Shown here: piece by piece, positions 17,045 to 26,258 of the stretch
Layout of the letters: each line of letters starts with the position of its first letter
How positions within the stretch are numbered: the stretch's first letter is position 1
DNA from: an uncultured Aquimarina sp.
Lineage (GTDB): Bacteria; Bacteroidota; Bacteroidia; Flavobacteriales; Flavobacteriaceae
Reading direction: 5' to 3'
Length of the DNA stretch: 64,000 nucleotides
Assembly (NCBI RefSeq): GCF_947492965.1
Contig: NZ_CANLOZ010000015.1
Coordinates: 1 to 64,000, forward strand
Notes under the pieces: model-generated
The model's input: the letters and a program-made list of their open reading frames with translations, nothing else
Told to the model about the DNA's origin: nothing
Database searches by the model: none
Made by a program: the position numbers and the translations under genes

Positions 17045-17854
17045 ATGAGAAAAATTATTTTATTAGCCTCTGTACTTTTTTTAACCAATACTGTGGTACA
17101 AGCTCAGAAAAAGAAAGATTTATTAGCTGAAATTGATAAGCTTAGACAAGAACTTAGAACTAAAGATGGAGAGCTGGTAGAAGCCAGAAAGAATGAAAGA
17201 GTAAGTCAGTCCAAAGTAAAAACTATGGAAGCACAGGTAGCAGATCTTAAAGAGACCAATGCTACTCTGCTTGCTAACATGAATAGTTTTACTGAATTAT
17301 CAAACAAAAAAGCTAGTAATCTACAGACATCTCAAGAGATTATAAAGGAAAAAGATAGACAATTAAACGTTATTAACGATGCAATAACTGCCAATGACTC
17401 TATTAACCTTGCTGTATTTAGCAAATTTAAAAACGCTATCGGTGGTGATAATCTAAAAATTAGTAACGGTACTATCCATATTATTTTACCAAATACTACT
17501 CTTTTTGGAGAAAATGATAAAAATTATATCGTTGATGACAAGGCGAAACCTACACTAGAAAAAATTGCAGCAACATTAAATGCGAATCCTGATTTAAACA
17601 TTATCGTAGAAGGAAATAGTAATGCCTTAAAATTAGATGGCAAAAAGTTAATCGATAATTGGGATTTAAGTTCTAGACAAGCTGCTTCTGTAGTTAGAGT
17701 ACTGCAGACAGATTATAAAGTAGATCCTAAAAGAATGGAAGCTTTAGGAAAGAGTGAGTATGGTACCGAAGGAATTGAAACTGTTACTAGGATTATCATA
17801 GATCCTAAGTTTAATAACTTTTACAATTTGGTAAAAGACAATATGAAGAATTAA
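17045..17854 (+). CDS. Coiled-coil OmpA-like cell-envelope protein
   Basis: 269 residues from the ATG at 17045, where a clean signal peptide begins (MRKIILLASVLFLTNTVVQA). The frame is open back to 16985, but that stretch holds the promoter and would precede the signal peptide with non-signal sequence. Residues about 22-120 are a long coiled coil (KKKDLLAEIDKLRQELRTKD). The C-terminal part resembles an OmpA peptidoglycan-binding domain (NTTLFGENDKNYIVDDKAKP, ANPDLNIIVEGNSNA, NWDLSSRQAASVVRVLQ). It probably links the outer membrane to peptidoglycan. A terminator follows at 17877-17909. Confidence 0.82.
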   Translation: MRKIILLASVLFLTNTVVQAQKKKDLLAEIDKLRQELRTKDGELVEARKNERVSQSKVKTMEAQVADLKETNATLLANMNSFTELSNKKASNLQTSQEIIKEKDRQLNVINDAITANDSINLAVFSKFKNAIGGDNLKISNGTIHIILPNTTLFGENDKNYIVDDKAKPTLEKIAATLNANPDLNIIVEGNSNALKLDGKKLIDNWDLSSRQAASVVRVLQTDYKVDPKRMEALGKSEYGTEGIETVTRIIIDPKFNNFYNLVKDNMKN

Positions 17855-17876
17855 ATAAAATTCTATTTATAACTGA

Positions 17877-17909
17877 AAAACCATCTGCCTGAGGTAGATG
17901 GTTTTTTTA
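17877..17909 (+). terminator. Terminator between convergent OmpA-like and AraC genes
   Basis: CCATCTGCC pairs with GGTAGATGG (one G-U) around TGA, flanked by A and T runs on the two sides. It sits between the OmpA-like stop and the AraC-type stop (17919) and could serve both strands. Confidence 0.8.
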
Positions 17910-17918
17910 TATCTTTTT

Positions 17919-18770
17919 TTATGAGCTTGCTAATTTTTTACTCTTAAATTCTGATGGGTTCGATCCAGCGTGTTTTTTGAAAAATTTCGAAAAATGGCCT
18001 GCTTCTTTATATCCCAACTCATAAGCAATTTCTTCTGATGTTTTATCAGAGTATAATAATAACCTTTTTGCTTCTACAACAATACGTTCATTAATCGTAG
18101 CTAATGGAGACTTATCACTGTACTTATGAAATAAGTTGGATAATGTCTTAGGAGATTTAAAAAGTAAATCCGCATAATCAGCTACTTGATGTTTTTCTCT
18201 AAAATGCTTTTCGACAAGAACATTAAATCTTCGAATAATATCTAATTGATTATTGGGCAATCCAGGATCTGGTAATTCTTGTTTAATCAGTCTCCGCGAT
18301 TTAATTAAAAAACTTTTAAGGAGTGTTCTCAACATTTCACCTTGTATTTGATCCTTATTCTTAAATTCTTCCTCAAAAGAGTCAAACATAGAGCAGAAAC
18401 TATCTTTATCCTTACCTTTTAATGTTAATATTTGCGGAACCGAAGAACCAAAAAACAAAAAACCATTACAAGAAACTTCCTGATCGTGATCCTGAATACA
18501 ATAGAACTCTCTATTAAAAACTAAAGAAACAATCCCTTCAGTATCCTTATCTATTTCTAACACATTAATAGGTGTACAAAAAATGATCTGATCTTTCTCT
18601 AATTCGATCAGTGAACCATCAACTCTAAAACTTACAGCTTGTCCTCGACTCCATAGAATTTTATAAAGTCCTTTATCTTTCAGTAAATCTAAAGCAGGAG
18701 TACAATTAAAGTCGGTTAGAATAAAGGTGCTCTCATCTTTTATACTAGCATAATCTAATCTCATATTCAA
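17919..18770 (-). CDS. AraC-family transcriptional regulator
   Basis: 283 residues. The C-terminal roughly 100 residues hold two helix-turn-helix motifs of the AraC/XylS fold (VADYADLLFKSPKTLSNLFH and SEEIAYELGYKEAGHFSKFF). The N-terminal half is a cupin-like ligand or sensing domain (ILWSRGQAVSFRVDGSLIEL). This layout, with the sequence KHQVADYADLLF, is frequent in flavobacterial regulators of unknown ligand. It is transcribed away from the haloperoxidase-like gene across a 583-nt divergent region, and could regulate itself or that gene. Confidence 0.9.
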   Translation of the reverse strand: MNMRLDYASIKDESTFILTDFNCTPALDLLKDKGLYKILWSRGQAVSFRVDGSLIELEKDQIIFCTPINVLEIDKDTEGIVSLVFNREFYCIQDHDQEVSCNGFLFFGSSVPQILTLKGKDKDSFCSMFDSFEEEFKNKDQIQGEMLRTLLKSFLIKSRRLIKQELPDPGLPNNQLDIIRRFNVLVEKHFREKHQVADYADLLFKSPKTLSNLFHKYSDKSPLATINERIVVEAKRLLLYSDKTSEEIAYELGYKEAGHFSKFFKKHAGSNPSEFKSKKLASS

Positions 18771-19353
18771 ATTAACAAATAAATTTCATCATAAAATAAA
18801 AATCCTTTGTTCTTAAGGAATAATTTACATTCTTTAACCTTTTCTAATTTTCAAAAACATAGAATTACTTTAATAGGTTAAATTCATATCATCCTTCAAA
18901 AAGTATTTTCTATTTCGTCATAATTTTTTTCTTTTCCTTTCTCTTTTTTTAAAATAATTATGGGTTTCACATTACTCCTAAAATGGTAAACCACAATTGT
19001 TATAATTTTAGGTGAAAAATGCTCATTTACTGAAAATAAACATCGATTCACTGAAGATAAAACATCATTCAATAGTCCTCGGAAACATTCTGCTGAAAGG
19101 GTAATATCCCCTTGCAATATAAATCCAAGATCTTAAGTTATTCTTTCTGTAACACACTTAGCTAAGCTTCGAAAAAGGTTTGTATATCCGCTCTAAAAAT
19201 GTTCGAGCAAACTATAACAAATTCCTTTTTGAATTCAACACTTACATTTTTTAAAAATTGCTTGGTACCAAAGCAATTTTTAAAGGAAAATAATCTTCTT
19301 TTTCTAACATGAAAGGTGAAGATTTTTAGTCTAACAATTAACTATTCAAATTT
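18771..19353. promoter_or_regulatory. Divergent intergenic region, AraC / haloperoxidase
   Basis: 583 nt without a supportable gene. It must hold the promoters of the AraC gene (minus) and the haloperoxidase-like gene (plus). A perfect 13-bp inverted repeat at 19251-19283 is the one clear structure. A minus-strand frame at 18896-19117 lacks coding character and was not called. Confidence 0.5.
19251..19283 (+). repeat. Perfect inverted repeat upstream of the haloperoxidase-like gene
   Basis: TTAAAAATTGCTT (19251-19263) and AAGCAATTTTTAA (19271-19283) are perfect complements around GGTACCA. It lies about 70 nt before the ATG at 19354. There is no T-run after it on the plus strand, so an operator or 5' UTR hairpin is more likely than a terminator. 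Confidence 0.6.
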
Positions 19354-20763
19354 ATGAAACTAACAAATTTCAGAATACTACTGATATTCTCGATAACAGC
19401 AATTTTAATACAATCGTGTTCTTATGATAATGAAGAATTAGATGAAGAAGCTTTAGGATCCGAAAGTATTGACGATGCTAGTAAAGGATCCAATGATTCT
19501 GATACTACTACTGATCTAATTATGGATTGGAATTCTTTATGGGTAGAACTAGATCAACATGCTTTCGGAATGCGACCAAATGCCACTGCAAGAGCTTTGG
19601 CGTATATACACTTGGCAGCATATGAAACTGCTGTACAAGATATGCGTGGATATAGATCTGTAGAAAACAGATTTGATGAATTACAAATAGATCAACGAGA
19701 AAGAGACAGAAATATCAGTTTAGATCTGGCATTAAACACGTGCTATGCTCTTGTCTTTGATCATTTCATGAATAACATTGATCCTGAAATAGACGCTAAA
19801 ATTGGTCAATTACAATCCGAATATGAAGACGAGCTTTCTAAACGCTTAAGAAGACGTGACATCCGAAATTCTATTGAATGGGGAACTCATGTGGCAGAAC
19901 AAGTTATTGCATATAGCCAAACAGACACTGAAGCTGAAACACAAATTCTAGAGCCACAACCATTAGATTATGAACCTCCTATTGGTCCAGGTTTATGGAG
20001 TTATAGTGCAGAGCAAGAACGTGGTTTATTTCCTTATTGGGGAAAAGTAAGGACTTTTATAATTTCTTCTGAAGAAACAAGCAGTATTCCACCACCAATT
20101 ACTTATAGTACCGATCCACAAAGTGATTATTATGCTGAGATGGATGAAGTTTATACTGTAAGTACAAAAGCCGCTGAAGAAAATAACGAAGATCTATGGA
20201 TCGCAGAATTTTGGTCTGATGATGTAGAAGGATTAATGGTAAGTCCTCCAGGACGTCAAATTGCAATAGCTAATCAACTAATAAATCAATATAACCTTGA
20301 TTATGACAAATCATTGGCGATGCTACTCAAATTAGGTTTTTCTCTAAATGATGCTGCAGTTTCATCTTGGGCAGATAAATATGAATATTTAGTTATGCGT
20401 CCTAGTGTATATATTCAGGAGTTTATTAATCCTGATTATCAGACAAATTTATTCAAGTTTATTTTTTGGCCAAATCCAACATTTCCTGGTTACCCATCTG
20501 GCCACTCAACATTTGCGTCTGCTGCTGCAGGAATATTTATAGATGAGTTTGGAAACGATATTAACTTTACAGATCGTACACACGAAGGAAGAACTGAGTT
20601 TTTAGGAGATCCAAGACAATTTGATTCCTTTTCTGAAATGGCAGAAGAAAACGCATTCTCCAGAATTCCTCTGGGAGTTCATATTAGAATGGACTGTGTA
20701 GAAGGATATCGTCTAGGTTATGAAATATCAGATGCAGTGAATAAATTCCGATTAAGGAACTAG
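19354..20763 (+). CDS. Vanadium-dependent haloperoxidase-like lipoprotein (PAP2 superfamily)
   Basis: 469 residues with a lipoprotein signal ending LIQSC (Cys22). The C-terminal half carries the complete vanadate/phosphate-binding set of the PAP2/V-HPO fold: Lys342 and Arg349 (KYEYLVMRP), Ser382-Gly-His384 (YPSGHS), and Arg437 with His443 (SRIPLGVHIRMD). Vanadium haloperoxidases use H2O2 to oxidise halides; related acid phosphatases share the same site. The length and the K-x6-RP spacing favour the haloperoxidase branch, but halide preference and even peroxidase activity cannot be read from sequence. It would be anchored in the envelope. A strong terminator follows. Confidence 0.82.
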   Translation: MKLTNFRILLIFSITAILIQSCSYDNEELDEEALGSESIDDASKGSNDSDTTTDLIMDWNSLWVELDQHAFGMRPNATARALAYIHLAAYETAVQDMRGYRSVENRFDELQIDQRERDRNISLDLALNTCYALVFDHFMNNIDPEIDAKIGQLQSEYEDELSKRLRRRDIRNSIEWGTHVAEQVIAYSQTDTEAETQILEPQPLDYEPPIGPGLWSYSAEQERGLFPYWGKVRTFIISSEETSSIPPPITYSTDPQSDYYAEMDEVYTVSTKAAEENNEDLWIAEFWSDDVEGLMVSPPGRQIAIANQLINQYNLDYDKSLAMLLKLGFSLNDAAVSSWADKYEYLVMRPSVYIQEFINPDYQTNLFKFIFWPNPTFPGYPSGHSTFASAAAGIFIDEFGNDINFTDRTHEGRTEFLGDPRQFDSFSEMAEENAFSRIPLGVHIRMDCVEGYRLGYEISDAVNKFRLRN

Positions 20764-20852
20764 TAGTACTGGTATCAAATAACTTGATATAAAACTGCTC
20801 TTTTGCTTTTCTAAAATGATCATGAATATTGATCTTTTGTAAAAGAAAAAAG

Positions 20853-20892
20853 AAATCCAATAGTCTACTAAATCAGACTATTGGATTTTTTT
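20853..20892 (+). terminator. Terminator after the haloperoxidase-like gene
   Basis: AAATCCAATAGTCT (20853-20866) pairs with AGACTATTGGATTT (20875-20888) around an 8-nt loop, followed by T residues. It lies right next to the tRNA 3' end and could also end minus-strand transcripts, since A residues precede it. Confidence 0.85.
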
Positions 20893-20893
20893 G

Positions 20894-20968
20894 TCGGGTA
20901 GAGAGGATTCGAACCTCCGATCTCTGGTCCCCCAGACCAGCACTTTAACCGGACTAAGCTACTACCCG
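20894..20968 (-). tRNA. tRNA-Pro (anticodon GGG)
   Basis: On the minus strand the sequence folds as a full cloverleaf: acceptor arms CGGGTAG and CTACCCG, a D-arm with AGTCCGGTTAAAG, an anticodon stem CTGGT/ACCAG with loop CTGGGGG (anticodon GGG) and a T-arm GGAGG TTCGAAT CCTCT. The discriminator base is A and CCA is not encoded. It lies 31 nt after the cydB stop on the same strand and may be co-transcribed. Confidence 0.95.
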
Positions 20969-20999
20969 AAAATGGGACACAAATATAAAAATACTTTCG

Positions 21000-22037
21000 T
21001 TATTGCGAAGGATTATTATGGCGTTCTAAAATCTTAATCATTTTAAATGATTTTAATAAATGAAACAACCCAGGAAGAATAACTGCGCCACCGATAATTA
21101 GTGATATCCCAAGTACATTAATTACACTATCAGGAGCTATATTATCTAATAAACTCACCTCATTGGTTTTGGTAATAATTATGTTCGGAAAATGGGCTAC
21201 AAATGCTGCGAGAAGAATTAAAAAAACCTGTAAACCTGCAAAAAATCTGCTTAACACTCTACGTCCTTTTTTTATAGTAATCCAAAGAGGAATTAAAAGT
21301 AATCCTGAGATAAACATAGCAACAATAGCATAAGGATCTGTAACAAATACGGTAACAAAACTATATTCGCTGATATATCCGTAAATAAAAGTTATTAAAC
21401 CTGTTATAAAAACTACAATAGTGGCTATTCCTGCCTTTCGGATATAAATATTTTCCTTTCCTCTTACCGATTCCCCAATAAGCAATACAGAAGATAAAAA
21501 CGCACATAAAGCTGCAAAAAACAACCCAACTAAAATACTGAATACATTAAACCAAGGTTTTATAAAAACATCATAGAACGAAAGATTCTCGACATCTTCT
21601 GTTAGTATAATTTGTCCGCTAATCAATCCTCCGAAAACCATACCTAAGAATATCGGTGTAATCAAACTAGATATTTTAAACATAGCATCGTATAATTTCT
21701 GCGAATTATCAATGACAGCATCATAATGTCTAAATACAAAGGCAACACCTCTAAGGGTAACTCCTAATAAAACTATCGTTAATGGAATATGTAGATTCAC
21801 TACTAAGATATTATAATACGCAGGAAATGCAATCCATAATATTACTATGAGAATAATGATCCAAATATGATTGGCTTCCCATACGGGTCCCATGACTCTA
21901 TAAATTGTTTTTTTTGTGATTTTTTGGTTTTCCTCTGAGGAAAACATCTCTACAATCCCTGCTCCATAATCCGCACCACCTAGAACAACGTATAAGTATA
22001 AGGAAAATATTAAGAAGAATAAAACGACGTATAGCAT
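21000..22037 (-). CDS. cydB: Cytochrome bd quinol oxidase subunit II
   Basis: 345 residues, multi-spanning. The start MLYVVLFFLIFSLYLYVVLG and GADYGAGIVEMF, then MGPVWEANHIWIIILIVILW, are characteristic of CydB. With CydA it forms the high-affinity terminal oxidase that reduces O2 at low oxygen and resists cyanide and H2S. It starts 3 nt after the cydA stop, so the pair is one translation unit. Eight to nine hydrophobic helices are visible. Confidence 0.96.
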   Translation of the reverse strand: MLYVVLFFLIFSLYLYVVLGGADYGAGIVEMFSSEENQKITKKTIYRVMGPVWEANHIWIIILIVILWIAFPAYYNILVVNLHIPLTIVLLGVTLRGVAFVFRHYDAVIDNSQKLYDAMFKISSLITPIFLGMVFGGLISGQIILTEDVENLSFYDVFIKPWFNVFSILVGLFFAALCAFLSSVLLIGESVRGKENIYIRKAGIATIVVFITGLITFIYGYISEYSFVTVFVTDPYAIVAMFISGLLLIPLWITIKKGRRVLSRFFAGLQVFLILLAAFVAHFPNIIITKTNEVSLLDNIAPDSVINVLGISLIIGGAVILPGLFHLLKSFKMIKILERHNNPSQ

Positions 22038-22040
22038 AGA

Positions 22041-23342
22041 CTAGTTATTTTGAGCATTAAGAACTTTGATCTGGCGAATCATTAACCAGGTAACTGCAAT
22101 CGATAGTGTAGTATAAACCACAATATAGGTATAGAAACTTACCACAATTCCTGGCATAGGTGTCACTGCATCTTTTGTTCGCATTATTTTATGAATAATC
22201 CAAGGTTGTCTTCCAACTTCTGTTACAATCCAACCAGCTTCTAATGCTAAAAATCCAAGTGGTGCTAGTGCTATAAACAATAACCAATATTTTTTATTGG
22301 TAAGCCATTTTTTCTTTTTTAAAGAAACAAAATATAATAATCCTGCTAGCATCAGGATACCACCAATACCAACCATCACCTGAAACGCATAATGAACCAT
22401 AGGAACATTAGGGCGTTCATCTTCCGGAAAATCATTTAATCCTTTTACTTCAGCATCAAAATCTCCAAATGCCAAGAAAGATAGCATTCCAGGAATAGCA
22501 AGCTTGTATTTTACTTCTTGAGTTTCGGCATCTACAATACCTCCGATATATAAAGGAGCTCCTTTTTCTGTATTATAATGAGCTTCCATCGCTGCTAATT
22601 TTACAGGCTGTCTATCTGCAATATCTTTTGCCGAAATATCTCCACTAATCGGTTGCAAAATTGCCGCTATTGCTCCAAAAGTGATTGCTATTTTAAATGC
22701 CTTGGTATGCAAAGCCACTCTTCTACCCTTAAATATTTGATAGGCATGAATTCCTGCTACGGCAAAACCCGTTGCTGTAAAAGCGGCTAAAGTCATATGC
22801 AAGGCTTGGGTAAACCATGCAGGATTAAGCATTGCCTTAACAGGATCAATGTTTAAGAACTGTCCATCTACATAATCAAATCCTGACGGTGAATTCATCC
22901 ATCCATTTGCCGCAACTACTAGAATTCCTGAGGCTACTCCAGACAATCCTATAATGACCCCAGTAAACCAATGAAACTTTTCCGGTAATTTATTCCATCC
23001 GTACAAATAAAAACCAAGTGCTATCGCTTCTACAAAAAAAGCAGCACCTTCTAAGGAAAAAGGCATTCCAATAATAGGACCCGCATGTTTCATAAATTCG
23101 GGCCATAACAGCCCCAACTCAAAAGACAAAGCAGTTCCGGATACGGCACCTGTGACGAAAAAAATTGCCACCCCTTTTTGCCAGGCTTTTGTTAATGTTA
23201 AATATAGTTGATCTTTTGTTTTTAACCACTTATAATGTGATACTACCATAAAAAAAGGCATGACCATTCCAATACAAGCAAAAACGATATGAAATATAAG
23301 CGTAAATGCCATTTGGAGTCTTGCTGCATCAAGGTTTTCCAT
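22041..23342 (-). CDS. cydA: Cytochrome bd quinol oxidase subunit I
   Basis: 433 residues. His18 (LIFHIVFACIG) corresponds to the b595 ligand, the ALHMTLAAFTATGF His to a b558 ligand, and GRQPW is conserved near residue 380. The protein is shorter than the E. coli enzyme (about 520 residues), consistent with the short Q-loop type. No small CydX-like gene or cydDC assembly genes are seen here. The gene is followed directly by cydB. The upstream 333 nt to the next gene must hold its promoter, with no clear TAnnTTTG found. Confidence 0.96.
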   Translation of the reverse strand: MENLDAARLQMAFTLIFHIVFACIGMVMPFFMVVSHYKWLKTKDQLYLTLTKAWQKGVAIFFVTGAVSGTALSFELGLLWPEFMKHAGPIIGMPFSLEGAAFFVEAIALGFYLYGWNKLPEKFHWFTGVIIGLSGVASGILVVAANGWMNSPSGFDYVDGQFLNIDPVKAMLNPAWFTQALHMTLAAFTATGFAVAGIHAYQIFKGRRVALHTKAFKIAITFGAIAAILQPISGDISAKDIADRQPVKLAAMEAHYNTEKGAPLYIGGIVDAETQEVKYKLAIPGMLSFLAFGDFDAEVKGLNDFPEDERPNVPMVHYAFQVMVGIGGILMLAGLLYFVSLKKKKWLTNKKYWLLFIALAPLGFLALEAGWIVTEVGRQPWIIHKIMRTKDAVTPMPGIVVSFYTYIVVYTTLSIAVTWLMIRQIKVLNAQNN

Positions 23343-23675
23343 AGAAAATATTTAGAGAAAGAGTGTGATTCTAATTACTCTATAAAGATACGACACAAAG
23401 CCCATTTTAAGAAGAAAAAACCTGAGTCTTTTCGGTTTTTTGAAGCTCTTTTTGATCATAATTTTAGTCATTTCCAAAACATAAAAAACCGAATTTAAAA
23501 GCAACAAAAAATTGATTCTTTTACTTACCTAAAAGACAGTTAATTAAATTCCCAACAAACGTTAATATAGCTAATAAGGTATTGTAATCCATGAAATACT
23601 ACTATATTTAAACTAACCTAATTAATAAACCTTTTCTCTAGTTAGAAAACCTACATAATTTTTCACCCAGATTAC
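23343..23675. promoter_or_regulatory. Divergent region, cydA / histidine kinase
   Basis: 333 nt with no supportable gene. It should contain the promoters for cydAB (minus) and the kinase/regulator pair (plus). I saw no strong palindrome or FNR-like site; a plus-strand frame at 23289-23498 is the complement of cydA plus non-coding sequence. Confidence 0.4.
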
Positions 23676-25577
23676 ATGAATATCAAAAGGAAAATATTCA
23701 TAGCACTACTCCTACTCAGTGTTTCTATCGGATACGGACAAGAATCAGCTACTTTAAGACTCAATAATGCTGTGGATTCTTTGGGTGTAAACCCTTCCTA
23801 TTCGTATAAAGAACTATCGGAAATAGTAAAGGATAAAAACAATCAAGATTCTACAAAAGCAAAAGCAAAGCTTTACCTAGGAAGTTATTTTAACTCCATT
23901 GGTGTCATAGATTCTTCTGTTTATTATACAAAATCGTCCTTAATCCATCTTAGAAATAAAAAATATTTATCTCAAGCTTATCGATTATTAGGATCTGGAT
24001 ATAGAAGAAGCGGAAAAATCGATGATGCTATCGAAATTCTATACAAAAGCTTAAAGATTTCTGAAGAAATCAACTACTTAAATATGATTGTTAAGGTAAA
24101 ATCTGATTTAGGGATTTTATCAGCTAACAAAGGGGATTACGATAAAGCTATTCTTTTTTTTGAAGAAAGTAATGCCGTTACAGACGATCAAAAAGTTATT
24201 TGTTCTAATTACATTAATATAGGTGCTGCCTATTTTAAAAAAGACGATTTTGAAAATGCTGAAAACTTTTTCAAAAAAGCTCTTGAAATACTCCCACCAA
24301 ACTCCTCTCCTAATGCATCTTCTACACTTATCTTAAACTTAGGTTCTGTTCTTTATAAAAATAAAAAGTATAAGCAAGCGATTGAATACTTTGATAAAAG
24401 TAAAAAGATCGCGGATGAATACGGTTTTATAGATAAAAGCCTTAATGCTACTGCTCATAAAGCTGAAGTTATAGGAGTGATGGGAAATTATTCGGAAGCG
24501 ATACAAATGCTAAATAAAACCATAGCGCAAGCAAAAGAGATCTCAAACATAGAAATACAAAAAAATAGTTATGATAATCTAGTTACGGTATATACAAAAG
24601 CAAATAATCATAAATCCGCAAATGAAGCCTTAATACAGTTTCACAGACTAAGAGATTCTTTGAATAATAGAAAACAAAAGAAAGAGATCACCGAACTCGA
24701 AGTAAAATATGAAACCGCTACCAAAGAGAAAGAGATTTTGCTTTTAAAAGAAGATCAACTTCTTAAAGAAAGTGAAATTAAAAGACAACGCTTATTAAAA
24801 CGGTTTTACGTCATTGGTTTTATCATTGTTTTAGTACCAATCATGGCACTCCTGTTTGTGTACTATCAGAAACTACAAGTTAAAATAAAATACAATGCTC
24901 AAAAAGAAGAGATTAATAGACAGAAAACCGCTTCTTTTCTAAAAGAACAAGAACTAAAACTAGCGAATACCTATGTAATTGCTCAAAATGAAGAACGTAG
25001 CAGAATTTCTAGAGAATTGCACGATAGCATTGGAGGAAATTTAGCTGCGATCAAATTACAAATTGTGAATGTCCAAAAAGACCTTGAAATAAAAGATACA
25101 TTAATCGATCAATTAGATGATACGTATCAGCAAGTTCGAGAAATATCACATAATCTGATTCCTAAGAAAATTAACCAAACAGCTTTTGCAAATTATATCA
25201 GAGAATATATAGATACGATAGAAAAGGTTACAGATCCTGAAATTACATTTATACCTCATCCTGTAGAAAAAATAAACAACATAAACGACAATCAGAAAGT
25301 TGAGATTTTCAAAATCATTCAGGAATTGATGACGAATGCTTTAAAACATGCCAAAGCTAAAGTGATTGAGATTTGTCTAAATGCATACCAAGATTCTATA
25401 GAAATTATTTTTGAAGATGATGGAATCGGATTTGACACAGATAAAGTAACGAATGGTATCGGTTTACAAAATATTCAAAAACGCATAGCGTTATTAAAAG
25501 CAAAAATGGATATTGACTCTTCAATGAATAGAGGTACTGCCATTCGTATTGAAATACCCACAATAATACATGACTAA
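23676..25577 (+). CDS. TPR-containing sensor histidine kinase paired with the next gene
   Basis: 633 residues. A signal peptide (LLLLSVSIGYGQ) precedes about eight tetratricopeptide-like repeats to residue 350. One transmembrane helix (YVIGFIIVLVPIMALLFVYY, about 377-396) and a coiled coil lead to the HisKA_3 box ERSRISRELHDSIGGNLAAI with His near residue 449. The N-box is ELMTNALKHAKA and G-boxes are FEDDGIGFD and NGIGLQNIQKR. It overlaps the response regulator by 8 nt, which indicates a two-component pair. It is a close paralogue in design of the orphan kinase at 106-2067. Confidence 0.92.
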   Translation: MNIKRKIFIALLLLSVSIGYGQESATLRLNNAVDSLGVNPSYSYKELSEIVKDKNNQDSTKAKAKLYLGSYFNSIGVIDSSVYYTKSSLIHLRNKKYLSQAYRLLGSGYRRSGKIDDAIEILYKSLKISEEINYLNMIVKVKSDLGILSANKGDYDKAILFFEESNAVTDDQKVICSNYINIGAAYFKKDDFENAENFFKKALEILPPNSSPNASSTLILNLGSVLYKNKKYKQAIEYFDKSKKIADEYGFIDKSLNATAHKAEVIGVMGNYSEAIQMLNKTIAQAKEISNIEIQKNSYDNLVTVYTKANNHKSANEALIQFHRLRDSLNNRKQKKEITELEVKYETATKEKEILLLKEDQLLKESEIKRQRLLKRFYVIGFIIVLVPIMALLFVYYQKLQVKIKYNAQKEEINRQKTASFLKEQELKLANTYVIAQNEERSRISRELHDSIGGNLAAIKLQIVNVQKDLEIKDTLIDQLDDTYQQVREISHNLIPKKINQTAFANYIREYIDTIEKVTDPEITFIPHPVEKINNINDNQKVEIFKIIQELMTNALKHAKAKVIEICLNAYQDSIEIIFEDDGIGFDTDKVTNGIGLQNIQKRIALLKAKMDIDSSMNRGTAIRIEIPTIIHD

Positions 25578-26223
25578 AAAGCATACATATAAATTAGTCG
25601 TAGCAGATGATCACAAAATGTTTTTGGACGGTTTGATAAGTATCATTGCCCATGAATCTGACTATGAAATTATCTATACAGCAAGCAACGGGAGTGATCT
25701 AAAAAAGTATTTAGATATCAATACCGATGACCAAATTGATTTGGCAATTTTAGATATTAATATGCCTAAGATGGATGGAATAGCTTTAAACCAACATATA
25801 AAGAAGAATCATCCTGGTATAAAGACGCTAATCGTTAGTATGTTATCGACTCCTGATAAAATTTATGAACTTACTCAGGATGGTGTAAATGGTTATATTC
25901 CTAAGAACTCTAGAAAAGAAGAATTATTAAAAGCTATAGAAACCATCCTAAAAGGTTCTAATTACTTTTCAGACAGTATTAAAGAAACATATACCAAGAG
26001 TGTTTTTGAACAAAAACAATCCAATGAAATCAATCTTAGTAAACGTGAGAAAGAAATCTTGCAACTAATTGCTAAAGAATATACCACACAGGAAATTGCT
26101 GATAAACTATTCTTAAGCAAATATACCATTGAAGGTTATCGCACCAGTTTGATTTCTAAACTAAACGTAAAAAACGTTGTTGGGTTAGCAAAACATGCGA
26201 TTAAAATGGGACTGGTAGATTAA
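25570..26223 (+). CDS. NarL/LuxR-type response regulator
   Basis: 217 residues. The receiver domain has the acidic pair in VADDHKMF, the phosphoacceptor Asp62 in LAILDINMPKMDG, and the conserved Lys in YIPKNS. The C-terminal LuxR HTH reads LSKREKEILQLIAKEYTTQE followed by IADKLFLSKYTIEGYRTSLI. It would be phosphorylated by the kinase whose 3' end it overlaps. Target genes are not evident. Confidence 0.95.
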   Translation: MTKKHTYKLVVADDHKMFLDGLISIIAHESDYEIIYTASNGSDLKKYLDINTDDQIDLAILDINMPKMDGIALNQHIKKNHPGIKTLIVSMLSTPDKIYELTQDGVNGYIPKNSRKEELLKAIETILKGSNYFSDSIKETYTKSVFEQKQSNEINLSKREKEILQLIAKEYTTQEIADKLFLSKYTIEGYRTSLISKLNVKNVVGLAKHAIKMGLVD

Positions 26224-26258
26224 CTATTTAATTTATACTACAGTTAAAAAATAATGAA

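Noticed and set aside
18896..19117. Minus-strand frame of 73 codons in the AraC/haloperoxidase gap
   Set aside because: No homology pattern, no promoter or ribosome-binding context, and low-complexity Lys/Glu tail.
23289..23498. Plus-strand ORF over the cydA 5' end
   Set aside because: Antisense to cydA and then non-coding sequence.
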